From the NCBI GenBank assembly GCA_036971715.1, contig JAVHJL010000012.1:496001-560000 (forward strand): DNA of 64,000 bases, read 5' to 3'. The DNA is from Arthrobotrys musiformis (lineage: Eukaryota; Ascomycota; Orbiliomycetes; Orbiliales; Orbiliaceae). The position numbers and the translations under genes are program-made. Numbering within the stretch: position 1 is the first letter of the stretch; each line of letters begins with the position of its first letter. The notes beneath the pieces are model-generated. The model worked only from the letters and a program-made list of their open reading frames with translations, searched no databases and was not told where the DNA came from. Positions 32,441-43,930 of the stretch are shown here, piece by piece.

Positions 32441-32660
32441 GCGAGACAAGTTTGATTTTGACGTCGACGGAACGTCAGGTTTCGAATTCAGGTTTTCATA
32501 TACGTACTTGCGCGCGCGCGCGCACGTGAATTATAGAACGAGAACGAGAACGAGAACGAAAATATTTTATATTGATATGATCTCACTGACTCGCTGCTTT
32601 GCTGATATTTGTTTTCTCGAATGTGTGCACCGCAGAACTTTTCTTGTATACATATATATA
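32441..32660 (+). repeat. Dispersed repeat, copy 1 (paired with 36033-36200)
   Basis: Starts GCGAGACAAGTTTGATTTTG-ACGTCGACG, passes through a (CG)n run and a GAGAAC microsatellite, and includes CACCGCAGAACTTTTCTT near 32626. The same blocks in the same order occur at 36033-36200. It abuts the 3' break of the phospholipase D remnant. Confidence 0.65.
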
Positions 32661-35600
32661 CGCATTACTGCTTTATATCTGCTATTCATAACGCTACCAG
32701 GTGCAAGCAAACGTACCCAGAAATCAGAGGAGAGGTCAGAAGGAGATTCAGGAGAGAAGAAAAAAAAACGGTTGACGGTAGCAATCGTTTTAGATTCATA
32801 TTGATAACACCAAACCTTCTCGATGACGTTTGAAGCCATCGCGTTACTTGGGGACAGTCACTGTGTTCTCATTTATTTGTAGGATAGAAGTCGGGTATAT
32901 ATCGACTCGCATAAACATCGCGATGAAAATAAAACTTTTCCAGAGTACGAAACCGGATAGGAAGCCAAAAAATAGAGCTAACGACTCATAGTATCCTCAA
33001 AAAGGACCCATTGTTTTCCTTTAATATAGCAGTATCAAGCTCTAAATTGGTTTGTATTAATGTATATATATATATATATACATCATGTCTATCGTGACCA
33101 GAGAATCGTTCGACAAGAACCGATATCGATGGTGCTCACATGCATAATGTAAACAAAAATATAATAATATAATCAAGGCTGACACCGATATCAAAGCACC
33201 TGCATCAGATGACGGACTAATAGTCAACAAGTAAGCGTGGAGGTCTATATGTATTATATCGAGTTGATAAAAGTTCGATCCATATCATATCTGGTTCAGG
33301 CGGAATTCAGCGGTTCCACTCGGCCAACCACGTTCATAAAATCGGTAGAAAAACCATAATATCCGCGATATAGTATCCTCGCTTATTTCCAATATATACA
33401 CTTATATAGTGGTTTCGGAAGCTTCCCGGGCTGCCAGACAAATAGTTCCAGCCAAGAAGGGTCAAGAAGCAACTCGCTTGATCGCTCGTAAAACATATAT
33501 ATGTACGTACTGGGTTCGAGTGATCACAAGTCTAATCGAGAGGAAAATCTTAAGAAAAGAAGCCAAGGGAGAGATGGGGAGAAAGTGAGAGAAAGAGAGA
33601 CTGGAGGGGAAGAGATAGAGAGAAAGGAAGAGAGAAAACGAGATATTGAACAACCATGAGTATAATAAGGTGGCTCGCGAGCGGACGTGGACTGTATTTG
33701 CAACCTGAGACGAGACATTGTTGAGCCATATTATTAATATAAGATGACGAAGTGATCTATGTTACCAGGTGCAATTCCAAACTTGTGATATCAGCCGAGA
33801 TATCTCAGAAAGGTGTGAATCGGTTTCATATCGTGACTGTAGAATATGGCGATCCCACAGCGTTAATCATATAAGATGATGAAGCGATCTTTGACAGATG
33901 GATCCAATGAAAAAAAAATGCATTAGCAATCTTTTATCAAATCGTTTTTGACTCGTGGCTGCGGAAGAGAACCTTCCATGACTGGAGGAAAACGTTTCGG
34001 TCTTGTCAAAAGTCGTATAATTAATATAATTTTATCCAAGGCAACTCGGAACACCTATTCGAATTCGACAGGTAATAGCGAGGCCAAAAAAAAAAAAGGA
34101 CCAACTTTCACCGCACAGAAAGGGTCCAGGAACGTTAACCGGGATTAGCAAAAGTTCTGCCATGCGATAGCAGCATTCGATAAGTTTTATTACCCACCTA
34201 AGGGCACCCCCGCCCGCATATGCACCCCGTCAAACACCAACGGTGCCCCTCATCTAACATCTCCTCCAAATCCTCCAGACTGCGAAGAAGAGGGCTCAAC
34301 GCGACACGATATGCCGGCAACAGCAATAAAGCCCCGTGAAGAAGGCTTGTCGTGTTACTGAGCAACACGATGTACGGAGTCATCAAGGTCGCAAGCTGAA
34401 GAAGAACGTTTCGACAAGACATAATGAAACAAATATTTTAATATTGGTATTTGTTGCCGAAGCCGTGAAGGGAGGAAGATGTAGCAAACAAGAAAGGAAA
34501 TACGACGGAATCAAGTTCGTAAAATTTTCATCGGAAAAAGGTCTACCGACTTCTTTAAACATCCAAGCGAGAAGAGTAAGCATCGTCTAGAACCAAATCG
34601 ATATTCCCAGTATTAGTAAGAATATTGAGTCCTTTGATTAGCTTTAATCTATAAGACAAAGCCAGTGCTGAATTCAAGATCGTAGATATTATGTTGCTAT
34701 GATGTGATTGTTGAATATATCATATACACCGCAGCGCATAGCTGGGTTGCATTGTAGATCGGAGCATATACACAGTACACAAGGCGTATATACCGTACGG
34801 TTAACTTAACCGGTAGACTTACGAGTTGACGCGGAAGGCGCAAGTCGATTTACGGCCTTGTTTTAGTTGGACCAAGGCCCTCAAATCTGCTACAGGCCCT
34901 TCAAGTCACCTTTAAGCTGCCGGCTCCCAAGTTTGCGAAATTTCTCTACATTACATAACAATGTTATTTCTAGCTTATACTTTCCTAGGATTTTCTGTCT
35001 TGGCTTAAAAGGTTCACTATCGACCAACGATTCAATTAATATTCTTTCGTCCGCAGGCGCCTAGGCTAGCGCTAGTGTACCAAGCCAGCTACGCTAGGTT
35101 CGCTCCCAAACCAGCTGCACTACAGTTCGCTCCATGGATCCAGCTGCATGCTGCAGACCAGCCGATCGATCGCGATCGCACCAGCTGGGTAGGGGTCAGC
35201 TGGGGGTAACGCACAGCCTGTAAACCACTAGTCTGGGAGTCAGTAAACCACTCAGTGACCCCCAGACTAAACCACACTAGCGTGGTTTACTCGCTCAGAA
35301 AGGCTTAGCGGGGAAAGCAATATCATGCACCAATGACAACACATACCCATACTCATCCAAAAACGATTTCGACGTTCATCAATATGAGCATATCCGTATC
35401 CTATCCTATCCTATCCTATCGTATCCGTATTCTATCCTATCCTATTCTTCTCTATATAAGCAGCTTGTTCGTGCGAACCCCCTCCGTTCTAGGCTCGAAC
35501 AGGCAATTTGTGTTCGCAGGGACCGATTCTACGTCGGTGGCCTGCGGGTTCGCGGCGTGGTCGTGATCACGTATAGAGTTCCAAAACGGTAAAAACTCGT

Positions 35601-35770
35601 GCATATATGACGCTCTCACTAAGTCTGGCCTAAAATTAAGGGGGAAGAGGTTCAACGTAGTCTCGAGACTGCACATAACGTATTTATACAAAAGAAGAAA
35701 TTCAACACATATAACATGCTTGTGCATATATAAAAAATTTGTATTTGCATGCAAATATTCTTTTTTTCCC

Positions 35771-35808
<38 letters not shown>

Positions 35809-36032
35809 AGAGCCTGCCTACCAGCCTGCCTACCAGCCTATCTCCTACCTACCTTCCTACCTACCTTCCTACCTGCCTTCATAGCCCATTTAAAGAAGTA
35901 GTAATATAATCAAAAAAATTAAAGAAACTTAATACTTTTTGTTTGCATGCATGTGGGTTTTGTATGCACGACGTTGTATATGCATGAAGTTTTTGCCGAT
36001 TTGGCCCGCCATAATCACGCCTCATATCTCAT
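32661..36032. other. Gene-free stretch with simple repeats
   Basis: No supported gene. Contents seen: a (TA)n run near 33060-33082; a purine-rich tract at about 33535-33650; two similar 30-bp blocks (TAAGATGACGAAGTGATCTA and TAAGATGATGAAGCGATCTT) near 33740 and 33872; TATCC repeats at about 35399-35450; CTA repeats at about 35770-35800; and a CCTA/CCTG tract at about 35813-35880. Short Arg/Lys-rich frames near 34336-34590 have no recognised family. Confidence 0.5.
35220..35290. repeat. Perfect-ended hairpin (foldback)
   Basis: GTAAACCAC at 35220-35228 pairs with GTGGTTTAC at 35282-35290. Just inside, AGTCTGGG pairs with CCCAGACT. The loop side holds another GTAAACCACT. Such nested inverted sequence may be a small MITE remnant. 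No target duplication recognised. Confidence 0.6.
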
Positions 36033-36200
36033 GCGAGACAGGTTTGATTTTGACGTCGACGTTACGAATATCAGATTTTCACGTGCGCGCGCGCATACTA
36101 GAACGAGAACGTCAAACGTCGAATATTCAATATATTAAATATTAACCGCGTTCACTGCAGAACTTTTCTTATTGTACATAAGTACGTATGTTGTACGGAG
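36033..36200 (+). repeat. Dispersed repeat, copy 2 (paired with 32441-32660)
   Basis: GCGAGACAGGTTTGATTTTG-ACGTCGACG, then a shorter CG-rich run, GAACGAGAACG and CACTGCAGAACTTTTCTT near 36160. It is shorter than copy 1, mainly through fewer microsatellite units. Confidence 0.65.
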
Positions 36201-37696
36201 GCGGCCGGAGGCCGCCATCGCATTCGCACTCGCTCGTACTCTATATTTAATTATATTGTTTAGTGGATTTAATTAGGCATCCAAAGCTCCTCGTAATAAT
36301 TGTTTCTGTTTGAGAATTCCGCGATTTGTACAATATATATGGAGGGGTAAATTAACAGCGTTCGAGAGTTACCACTTATCTCGTTTTTAGCGCTAGCCCG
36401 TCCAATCCATAATCAATTGAACTAGAAAACAATCCACCAACGGGCGGCTGGTATGAAAGTAGTATCCTACACGCAACCCAACAAGCCCCGGTTTGGCCTT
36501 CTTCGGAACCAGAACTGCCTCGAACATCCACCGAACACTATATTGCGCGGATACGTGTTTGCAGCTTACTCGATGGGTTAAACTTTGATATTCGGAGCTT
36601 CGAAATCCGCCGAGTTCGTTCGATCGCAGCTCCCGAACTTCAAATATAAAGACGGACTACGAGTGTACGGATTTACTGCTTACGACGAAAGAAGGACGGT
36701 AGATAATCGGTTCGAATCGATCGTTTGTCCAACATACGATCGAGTATGATAATATTGTTCAGGTGCCTGAACAAAAGCTATCATCCTCAACGGTATGCTT
36801 GGCCCACCCATACGATGTGTTTGCGCCGCCGCATCATTAGAGATCGCAGTCGTCTCGACGCAGGTGGGAGAAAGGAGGTCGCTTTGGTGGTAATTCACGT
36901 CGATGAGACCTACTCTTATTTATATGTATGTTTGCCTCGGACGGGTTTTAATCGATCGTAAATGCGGGTTTATTCGCACACCAGGTTGGCGTATGAGATC
37001 AGGTTGGACATCGGGTTAAGAATTGAATGATTCGCCTTTTGGTGATTATGAAACTCGGATCGGACCAATCAATTACAACAACAGAGAAGCATATCTGCGA
37101 GCAAATACGCAGACCAGCATAAAGATTGAGGTCCAAGGCCAAATCCATTACATCACTATATCATAGTTCGGGATATCGGCGATTATCAATCGATCAATAC
37201 ATAAAGTCATATCGAATTTTCTTCACAAATACCAAGCATGCCGCGTCGATATTATACTTCCGATCAGAGCAGAAAATCCGATCTCAGTGTCCTTCTATAT
37301 CTGTATATATATAGATGCATGGCCATCGAGGATGGTGGGAAGAGGGCGGCAGGAAAGTAAGGAAAATAGAGGGGAAGAGAGGGGGGGTGAAGGGGAGGGG
37401 TAGAGGGGTGAGGGGAAGGGAGAGCTTAGGTTTGACTCTCTATCAGGGCTCGGGTCAATGAGTAAACGAGAATCAAGGGCAAATTCCGTTACATTGCATA
37501 CGGTCGTATTCACATTCCGATCCTGCGGAGAATCAATATGAGCGGTTCGAATTCTAGTTCACACAGTACTAGCTTATGTTTCAGGATATGCTGATCGCCT
37601 AGGCATGTCTTCAGTCACCCGAGCGAGGCACAGACCAGGGACGGTTTACGGACAGGGGTATGAATTTCAAAATCGAAAAGGTGGTTCCGCATTAAT
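36201..37696. other. Gene-free stretch before the retroelement
   Basis: No supported gene. A G-rich purine tract (GGGGTGAAGGGGAGGGG) lies at about 37340-37425. Nothing resembling an LTR or primer binding site was recognised upstream of the gag-like region. Confidence 0.45.
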
Positions 37697-38424
37697 TTGA
37701 GACCCAACAAGAAGAAGCACGAGAGACAGAAGACGAGGAGGTCCGTTCGTGCTACCACCACCACCACCACACCCTACAACCGCTACCGGATGAATACGAC
37801 TCCGAATAAGCGTTATAGCAACAACTATAAGGCAAATACTGGCACTAGAATGAAGAGTCAGTATCAGAGGCAGATCTCGGAGGTTAAAGGAAAAGGCAGT
37901 GGCAAGAAGAACGCATTTCCAAAGGAAAGAAAGTGGAGTTCGAAAAAAAGAAAGAGAAGCCCGCCAAACCGAACTGCTTTAATTGCGGGAAGCCAGGCCA
38001 TTGGGCAAGGAATTGCCCAGACAAAGATAAGCGAAAGAAGGCGTACTACATCGAGAATGGAATGGAAGACCTATACGAGATGTACTGCCAGGCCGAAGAG
38101 GCCTACTTTGGCGCAGTGGAAGCAGCAGAGGAGGCGGTCGATGCGAACGAAGGATTTTGGGAAGCCAATAATGCGTATTTTGGTGACGGCGGTGAATCGG
38201 ACGGAGAAGACGACGAGGAAAAAGGCTACTATGGTCGTGCGGCGGAGGAGGACTTTGGGGACGAGAAGGAGTTCGGTTGGTTTGCGGCGGTGGTTGAGGA
38301 CCCCTACGATGAAGAGTCAGAATATGGGGGAGACGATGAACTTACGAGGACATTGCCTGCGTGTTCCCACCCCAAAACTCCCAAAATGCGCCTAGATCTC
38401 ACGGTTTTATGGTGCATAAGTTAG
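37697..38424 (+). pseudogene. Gag-like segment with CCHC zinc knuckle
   Basis: Two overlapping frames: a basic Arg/Lys-rich one, then from about 37933 the nucleocapsid-like region with the zinc knuckle CFNCGKPGHWARNC (C-x2-C-x4-H-x4-C). A long acidic Glu/Asp/Tyr-rich tail follows (about 38040-38390). The switch of frame inside the basic region indicates an indel. Confidence 0.8.
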
Positions 38425-38507
38425 CGAGTGATAGCAAAACTAGTTCGAGCTTTGAGAAATTGATGAAAGGGGCCACAAATACTCATATTTCCAACTCCTG
38501 ACGTGAA

Positions 38508-38690
38508 TTGACTAAAGATCAAGGTGGTGCTGCACAGTTAACTTCAATTAAAAAAGAGGGAAATGGACATATCTGTGGAGCGTGTGGCCAAAAGCTCGAG
38601 TCGAGGAATAAGCTGTACAAACACGTGAAGGAGAAGAAGCACCAGGTAGCGGTGGATGCAAGAGGAGAAGGCGAAATCATTTCGTCGTAG
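38508..38690 (+). pseudogene. C2H2 zinc-finger segment of the retroelement
   Basis: The frame reads ICGACGQKLESRNKLYKHV followed by KEKKH, giving C-x2-C-x12-H-x5-H, a classical C2H2 finger. It lies between the gag-like part and the protease. Similar single fingers upstream of the protease occur in some fungal gypsy-type elements. It ends at a TAG at 38688-38690. Confidence 0.7.
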
Positions 38691-38809
38691 TCGAAACAGC
38701 CAATCAAGCTAATTCCGTCGATGTCGTCTATCAAAATTCCAAACCACATTAGCGACAATCAATACTTGGAAATAAGGACGGCATTTGAACCTGGTGGACG
38801 CAGGTACCC

Positions 38810-39541
38810 TGTTGTGCAGACACTGGCTTTGGGAACTGACTGGTAGATGAAGAATTTCTGAACGAGGTCGTGAAGAAGGTGATTCCGGTGGTGTTCGGGA
38901 AGTATGATACTGGTATAGCGGTGAAGGCTGAGGCGGAGGCGGTGAGCGCCTGTGCCGCTGGGCAATCTTCTGGAAAACGGATGCTGGCAACTGGGCGTGG
39001 TTCACGCGCCCGATATCTAGTGACGGGTAAGCTGCAGTGCAAATTGCTAGTAGGCCAAGATATTCTGTCGCAGGAGGACATCATACTGTGGCCGGCGAAG
39101 GAGATGGTTATCCTTAATAACCATGGGGCTGCAAGGGTGCCAGCAATTACCAAGAAGCGACATCCTGTGAGGGGGATGCCGGTACGAATCACTAAACCAA
39201 CGGTACTCAAGCCCAACTGTCAGCAGCTGGTAGAAGTACGATTCGGAACGGTAGATCAATACCAGGATTACCAATTCAAACCAGATGCGACGAAAAACGA
39301 CGACCTGGGTATCGCGGTGCCTCACGGCGTGATGTCTTTCAATCAAACCAAGTTAGTGGTGGCCAATGTAACAGGAGAGGAAATTCTGTTACCTAGAAAT
39401 CGAATAATTGGTACCATCAGCTCTTTCGACGGTGCGAAGTTTAGTTTCTGGGCGCAGGCCGCGGAGGAGACTTTGCAATTGGGCCTAAAGAATCGACCCG
39501 AAGCGTCCACTTCCAAAAAGGGACCGATACAATATCCCTGA
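38810..39541 (+). pseudogene. Aspartic protease region of the retroelement
   Basis: CADTGFGN at about 38815-38836 contains the retroviral-type Asp-Thr-Gly. It is followed immediately by TGA at 38837-38839, where a Trp would fit, and then LVDEEFLNEVVKKVIPVVF. The rest of the frame is open to 39541 and includes LLVGQDILSQEDI (I-L-G-x-D-type second motif of retropepsins) and LLPRNRIIGTI. One stop separates the active-site Asp from the domain. Confidence 0.7.
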
Positions 39542-39581
39542 ATGATTACGGCAGCCCTATCTGCCGACGTATCGATGTCCC

Positions 39582-40631
39582 TTGCCGGAAGGGATCACAA
39601 CTCCGGGTTCTACAACTTCGTCCTACGAAAAAGTGAATATTAACACGTCGGGCGGTATAACTGGGGAAGAAATTGAGGCGTTGAAACTGCTGGTGAAGAG
39701 GCACGCGGGGCTCTTTAACGACTTACCGGGGATGGTACGCGAGCCAGAGGAGGATTGGTTAGCGTTTCCTGTGCCTGCGGAAAAGGAGAGTCAACTGAAG
39801 TCCAGACCACCTATACGCCTATCGCAAAAAGGGAAGGATGCAGTCGACGAAGTCTTTCAACCATTAACAAATAGCGGTCGCATGGTGCCAGTTAGTCCGA
39901 CCGGATCGCCTTATAATCTGCGAGTTTTTGTAGTCTACAAGGAAAATAAGGTGCGGCCAGTGGTAGATATGAGACCGCTAAATGCTTTGGTGCCGGACGA
40001 TGCGTACCCCATCCCTCTTCAGGAGGAGATTACGAACCGTTTGGCAGGGAAGTATTGGTTTGGAGTTGGCGATATTTCGGCGTCCTACTACCAGCGAATG
40101 GTGAAGAAGGCCGATAGGTACCGAACGGCGATTTCCACCCATAGGGCACATGAAATGTTCGTGGTTGCACCTATGGGATACAAAAGATCAGTTCAGCATC
40201 AACAAAAACTTATGGATAAGATGTTTGGGGGCTGGCGATTTGTTTCGGTATATATCGACGATCTGGTTATTTATGCAGAGTCGTTTGAGGAGTTCGTGGA
40301 GCGTCTAGACGGAGTGTTTCGGACATTACAAGATGTCGGTATAACACTCAAGGCGAAAAAGTGCTTCTTGGGGTTTCATTCAGTGGAATTGCTGGGAAAG
40401 GTTTGGAGTGCTTACCTCGAAAATGCGGTCCGATGCGATACACCAAATACGACCACCAAAGACACTGTCGGACTTGGTGTCCTATATCGGGGTGATAACT
40501 TGGCATCAACAGTCAATCCCGTTCTTCACGCAACGTATCAAGCCGTTGCAAGACCTAAAAACGGAGCTCCTGAAGGAGTCTCCTCCCAAGGGATCAGCCA
40601 GAAAGTCATACGTGAGCAGGAAAGGAGTTGA
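39582..40631 (+). pseudogene. Reverse transcriptase region of the retroelement
   Basis: An open frame of about 349 codons. RT blocks in order: RPVVDMRPLNALVPDDAYPI, then FGVGDISASYYQ (first catalytic Asp), FVVAPMGYKRS, and VSVYIDDLVIYAES with the YIDD box (second and third Asp), then LKAKKCFLGFHSVELLG. Near 40430 the frame shifts; the continuation in another frame (about 40408-40810) reads RPPKTLSDLVSYIGV, FDDLKSALPALLAHFQPD and TLYIFVDSSYVWGRGVAAY, which is the connection and start of RNase H with an Asp. Confidence 0.88.
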
Positions 40632-40830
40632 ACTTAACGAGAAGCAGTTGGCTGCGTTTGATGATCTCAAATCGGCTCTGCCTGCGCTTTTGGCCCATTT
40701 CCAGCCCGACAGGACACTCTACATTTTCGTCGATAGTAGCTATGTATGGGGCAGGGGAGTTGCAGCCTACCGGGTGAGGGCGGACCTGGTAGACCCACCG
40801 ATGGAGGAGATTGTAAAGTGTGGGAAGTCT

Positions 40831-41375
40831 CTAACAAATGATTGTATGGTTTGTATAGAACTAGGTTTCCAATTGAAAACACCTTTTCAAGCCCGACAAC
40901 GGAACATCCAAGGTCAAAAACTTTGTGGGTTCGCTTATGTCGGTCAATTAAGCGAACCCTGTCCCTTCTGGGGACTCCTCATCTTCGTACGAATAATATT
41001 ATATAATACTCCTCGTCATCATCAGAAGTTCTCAAGAATTCCTTGCAAGCTTCATTTGCAGCATCGTCGTCACTAGCTTCACTGTTTTCCTCTGATTCTA
41101 GGGTCTCGGACACATGATTGACTTCCGGACGGCCAAACATTGGAACGACATATTTTTATTATCCCTCAGGATATATTGATGGGTGTCGTATCCACCAAGA
41201 ATTCTAGCGTCTGGGGGCTTGGGACTTTTGTCTCTGCGTCGGGAACGGGTTCCCCTTCGGGCTGTTGGCCGGCGTTACGTTTCTTAACTTACCAACTACC
41301 ATTACTATTCCCAGTAATCTCCCTTGAACAGACTTGTAAGCATTCTTACTTACACCTCTGTGTTATCAACTTTAT
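40831..41375. other. Region 3' of the retroelement; hairpin and acidic minus-strand fragment
   Basis: A perfect 11-bp inverted repeat, GGGTTCGCTTA/TAAGCGAACCC, lies at 40927-40959 with an 11-nt loop. On the minus strand an acidic frame (about 41112-40990) reads SEENSEASDDDAANEACKE then SDDDEEYY; it could be the end of another gag-like protein but is too short to name. Nothing else seen. Confidence 0.35.
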
Positions 41376-41495
41376 TGTTTCGAACCGAATACAATTGTTC
41401 TCTCTAAGAGACCTGAACCAATAGAGTTGAGAAACCAGCAACTCTGCTAGGCTTGTTTGGGAATCCTGCCAAGGATCCCTGGGCAAGGTGTAACA
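41376..41495. mobile_element. Possible short solo LTR with 5-bp target duplication
   Basis: The 120-bp block begins TGTTTCG and ends GTAACA, and TTTAT is found immediately on both sides (41371-41375 and 41496-41500). TG..CA ends and a 5-bp duplication are typical of LTRs. The AT-rich duplication and the short length make chance possible, so confidence is moderate. Confidence 0.4.
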
Positions 41496-41848
41496 TTTAT
41501 ATTATTTTAAAAATCTTTTAAATATTTTTTATCTACCATAGCATAATTAAAAAGAGATCGTTTAGTTTCACGGTATAATGAACGTGTGTCTCAATCGTTA
41601 CTGTACTATCAAGCTCATCGCTAAGTTCATATCATCTTCATTGCTTATCCTCAATCCTCAATGCATTTAGAACAGACGAAACTCGGCTGCAAGAAGCGTA
41701 ATGACGCTGCCGCTGTCGATGCTAATGTCTTAAAAATCCCACCTAACCTAGAAATCCTTCAAATTGCAAGGTTATCCCAATACCGCACCGGCTGCCTCTA
41801 CATCATGTAGAGTACTAGGCGGTCACTATGGCTGCGGGGTCATCACCT
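41496..41848. other. Spacer, partly AT-rich
   Basis: An AT-rich run lies at about 41483-41560. No gene seen to 41848. Confidence 0.4.
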
Positions 41849-42231
41849 TTACCCGCCCTTTTCCTTGACGTGGGCCTTCTGTCTCGGTGGAAAATCTGAG
41901 GAGCCGCTAATAACCAGAGATTTGTAGAGAGGTTTTGTCAAAGAAGAATCAAGCATGACCAAATTCTCGCAGTGGTCATTGGGCAAATATGACTGTAAGA
42001 GGAAATCTCAGTCGGTTTGGTGAGTCGATTATCGAGGACATCTTGAGGAATATAGTATGAGATCAAATGGAATTGTCGATTGTTCTCGTCTTGTAAACTG
42101 ATTGTCTTCCCAATCAGTCCATCGCCCCATACCACGCAAGGAGCTCGGGATGCGGGACCCAGGCCAGAACCGCCAAAAATGATGTATTTTGAAGGTGAAT
42201 ATCTTACTGGAATCAGAATCAATGCGACCAA
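41849..42231 (-). pseudogene. WOPR (Gti1/Pac2-type) transcriptional regulator fragment
   Basis: WOPR-family proteins (Wor1, Ryp1, Gti1/Pac2) bind DNA and control fungal development. The first frame gives YSPSKYIIFGG and then GLIGKTISLQDENNRQFHL-ISYYIPQDVLDNRLTKP, which matches the second WOPR box (LIKKT..., HL-x-x-YY, D-V-x-x-x-RL-x-x-P). At about 41985 the frame changes to NDHCENLVMLDSSLTKPLYK, ending KEKGG at a TAA (41849-41851). The N-terminal WOPR half is reduced to YSPSK. It is a fragment with at least one frameshift. Confidence 0.65.
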
Positions 42232-42683
42232 ATTATTTGGACCTATGAGTCGTCATTTGGGGCCATTAGATATATACCGCCGCAATCTGTCGACTTTCAT
42301 ATTAAGTATATAGAAAGTCATCGACATAAAATTACCTTTGAAATTGGAGTTTATTAATTGTGGGCTCGTAGATTCTAAGCTAGAGTTATCATCGCAACTT
42401 TACGATGGGCAGGCGCAGAGGTGAGGATATAAGGGAGCAAACCGGTATTAAAGCTCGATTAAACGGTATTAAAGCTCGATTAAACGCTAAGGAACAGTAT
42501 CTACAAGGTTCGGGTAGGTATGGGCTTTACCCGCAAGATGCTAGAGGAAATCCATCGCCATCTTGACCGAATTGCGACCTTTTCCAGAAGTTGAACCGCC
42601 AAAACCAAGAAGCATATTCTTTCAGTATATGTAAATTCTGCCAACATGTCAACGAAAATCGATCAGAATAAAATACTATTCCT
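42232..42683. other. Spacer between WOPR fragment and C2H2 gene
   Basis: No gene seen. A tandem 18-bp repeat (GGTATTAAAGCTCGATTAAAC, two units sharing CGGTATTAAAGCTCGATT) lies at about 42443-42484. Confidence 0.4.
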
Positions 42684-43160
42684 TTATTCACCGCGCACCT
42701 GCGTCGCCCTCTCTTCTCTTAAAACACCCCTGGCTGCCTGCCACCGATCTGTATGCCCCTTACTTCGTCTATGCTGCGAATAATTGTCCTTCCGTCCGTA
42801 ATATCGGTTGCAAGTTTGACAAATGTATAAACCAAAACTATGATGTCCGAGATGCTGCTCTAGCTTTCTTTGGTTGCTAGTTGTGAAAGGACATTCATCC
42901 TTAGGGCACAGAAAACCTTTATATCTGCGCCGAACGGCCTTCTGACTCTCCTACAGTTTGTTATTCCACATACTGACGAGCAACGAACAATTAATACTGA
43001 ATCTCACCTGATTAACTTTAGGAGCTATCACTGAAGCTGCCTCAGCCTTAGTTTTGACACTCCTCTTCTTGCAACCACTTAGTTGAAGATGTTCGAATCT
43101 TTCCCTGGCTATTTCATTGACCTCCTCCCAGTTCCGCTTCTTTTTTTGAGAAATTGGCAT
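42684..43160 (-). CDS. Small C2H2 zinc-finger protein (139 aa), two exons
   Basis: Exon 1 is 43160-43008 (ATG; 51 codons, ending at CAG|GTGAGA). Exon 2 is 42950-42684 (after CTGTAG), ending at TAA. Phase is 0 and no stop interrupts it. Residues 1-50 are basic (KKKRNWEEVNEIARERFEHL). The second exon has two fingers. The first is C-x4-C in LCPKDECPF with His in LEQHLGHH. The second is YICQTCNRYYGRKDNYSQH with a later His in SKGH, a C2H2 finger followed by a basic linker. A nuclear nucleic-acid-binding role is likely. Its target is unknown. It is one of the few frames in this region without damage. Confidence 0.7.
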
Positions 43161-43930
43161 TGCGATTAGCCCTTAAAATAACTTGCCGTCGTAAAAACTT
43201 AATATGCCATCCGGTGCGATATCATTATATATTAAGAAAAATCCCAAACATTCCGAACCGAATATTTGTCTAGAAATTCCAAACGGAATATTTACCTTTC
43301 GATTCGCTGTGGTGACGTCCCGCTTATCCAGACCTCCCATTGGCTGATCCAAATTACGCCAGTCGTATGGCGTTAGTGGGGGGTATTATCGGCTGAACTG
43401 AGACTCGGGCTCTAGTCTTTAATCCATATGTATGTAACCATGTGCTTTTGTATGTCTGTGTATAGAGCTGAGATGGTTAGACATAAATATGTGCTCACGC
43501 TTAGACCGTTTCGTATCCCTGCCTTTAATGACTTGATGAAAGCAGAACAAGAATCATCAAAAATGGTGGGATATCGGTATCTAGGTGTTTGGCGAAAATT
43601 GATTGGGCATTTGTGAGATGATTTGGAGAGGTCCCGTACCGTCGGTCAAAGTTGACAAACCGACACCATACTAGTATATTTTTAAATTTTGGTACCAAAA
43701 GGCCTAAAGGCCAAATTTTTCGAATGGAGACAACACCCCAGTTCAGTCATCATATACCTATGTGCCATACATACATGAGGAGCTAGTATCTTATAAATTG
43801 TATCAACGCCGCTTGATTCTATATAAATAGAATTAAAAGCTTTTTGACCCGCGACAAGATTGAAATCTTCGTTGCAAAGGGAAAATTCGGCTGACGGGAT
43901 GTGAAACGAAGATAAATGCGATGTGCTGAT
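43161..43930. other. Spacer, no gene seen
   Basis: Short frames only. No repeats longer than a few bases noticed. Confidence 0.4.

Larger units (their letters stand above)
37697..40830 (+). mobile_element. Degenerate Ty3/gypsy-type LTR retroelement, internal region
   Basis: The order gag (CCHC zinc knuckle), C2H2 finger, aspartic protease, reverse transcriptase, RNase H-like is that of Ty3/gypsy elements. RNase H-like similarity ends near 40800; no integrase, chromodomain or 3' LTR is recognised after it, and no 5' LTR before 37697. Several stops and frameshifts separate the pieces, so the copy is dead and truncated at both ends. Confidence 0.85.

Noticed and set aside
33535..33650. Coding frame in the Ser/Leu-rich minus-strand tract
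   Set aside because: It is a translation of a purine-rich simple repeat.
37697..40830. Active retrotransposon
   Set aside because: Stops, frameshifts, and no integrase or LTR pair recognised.
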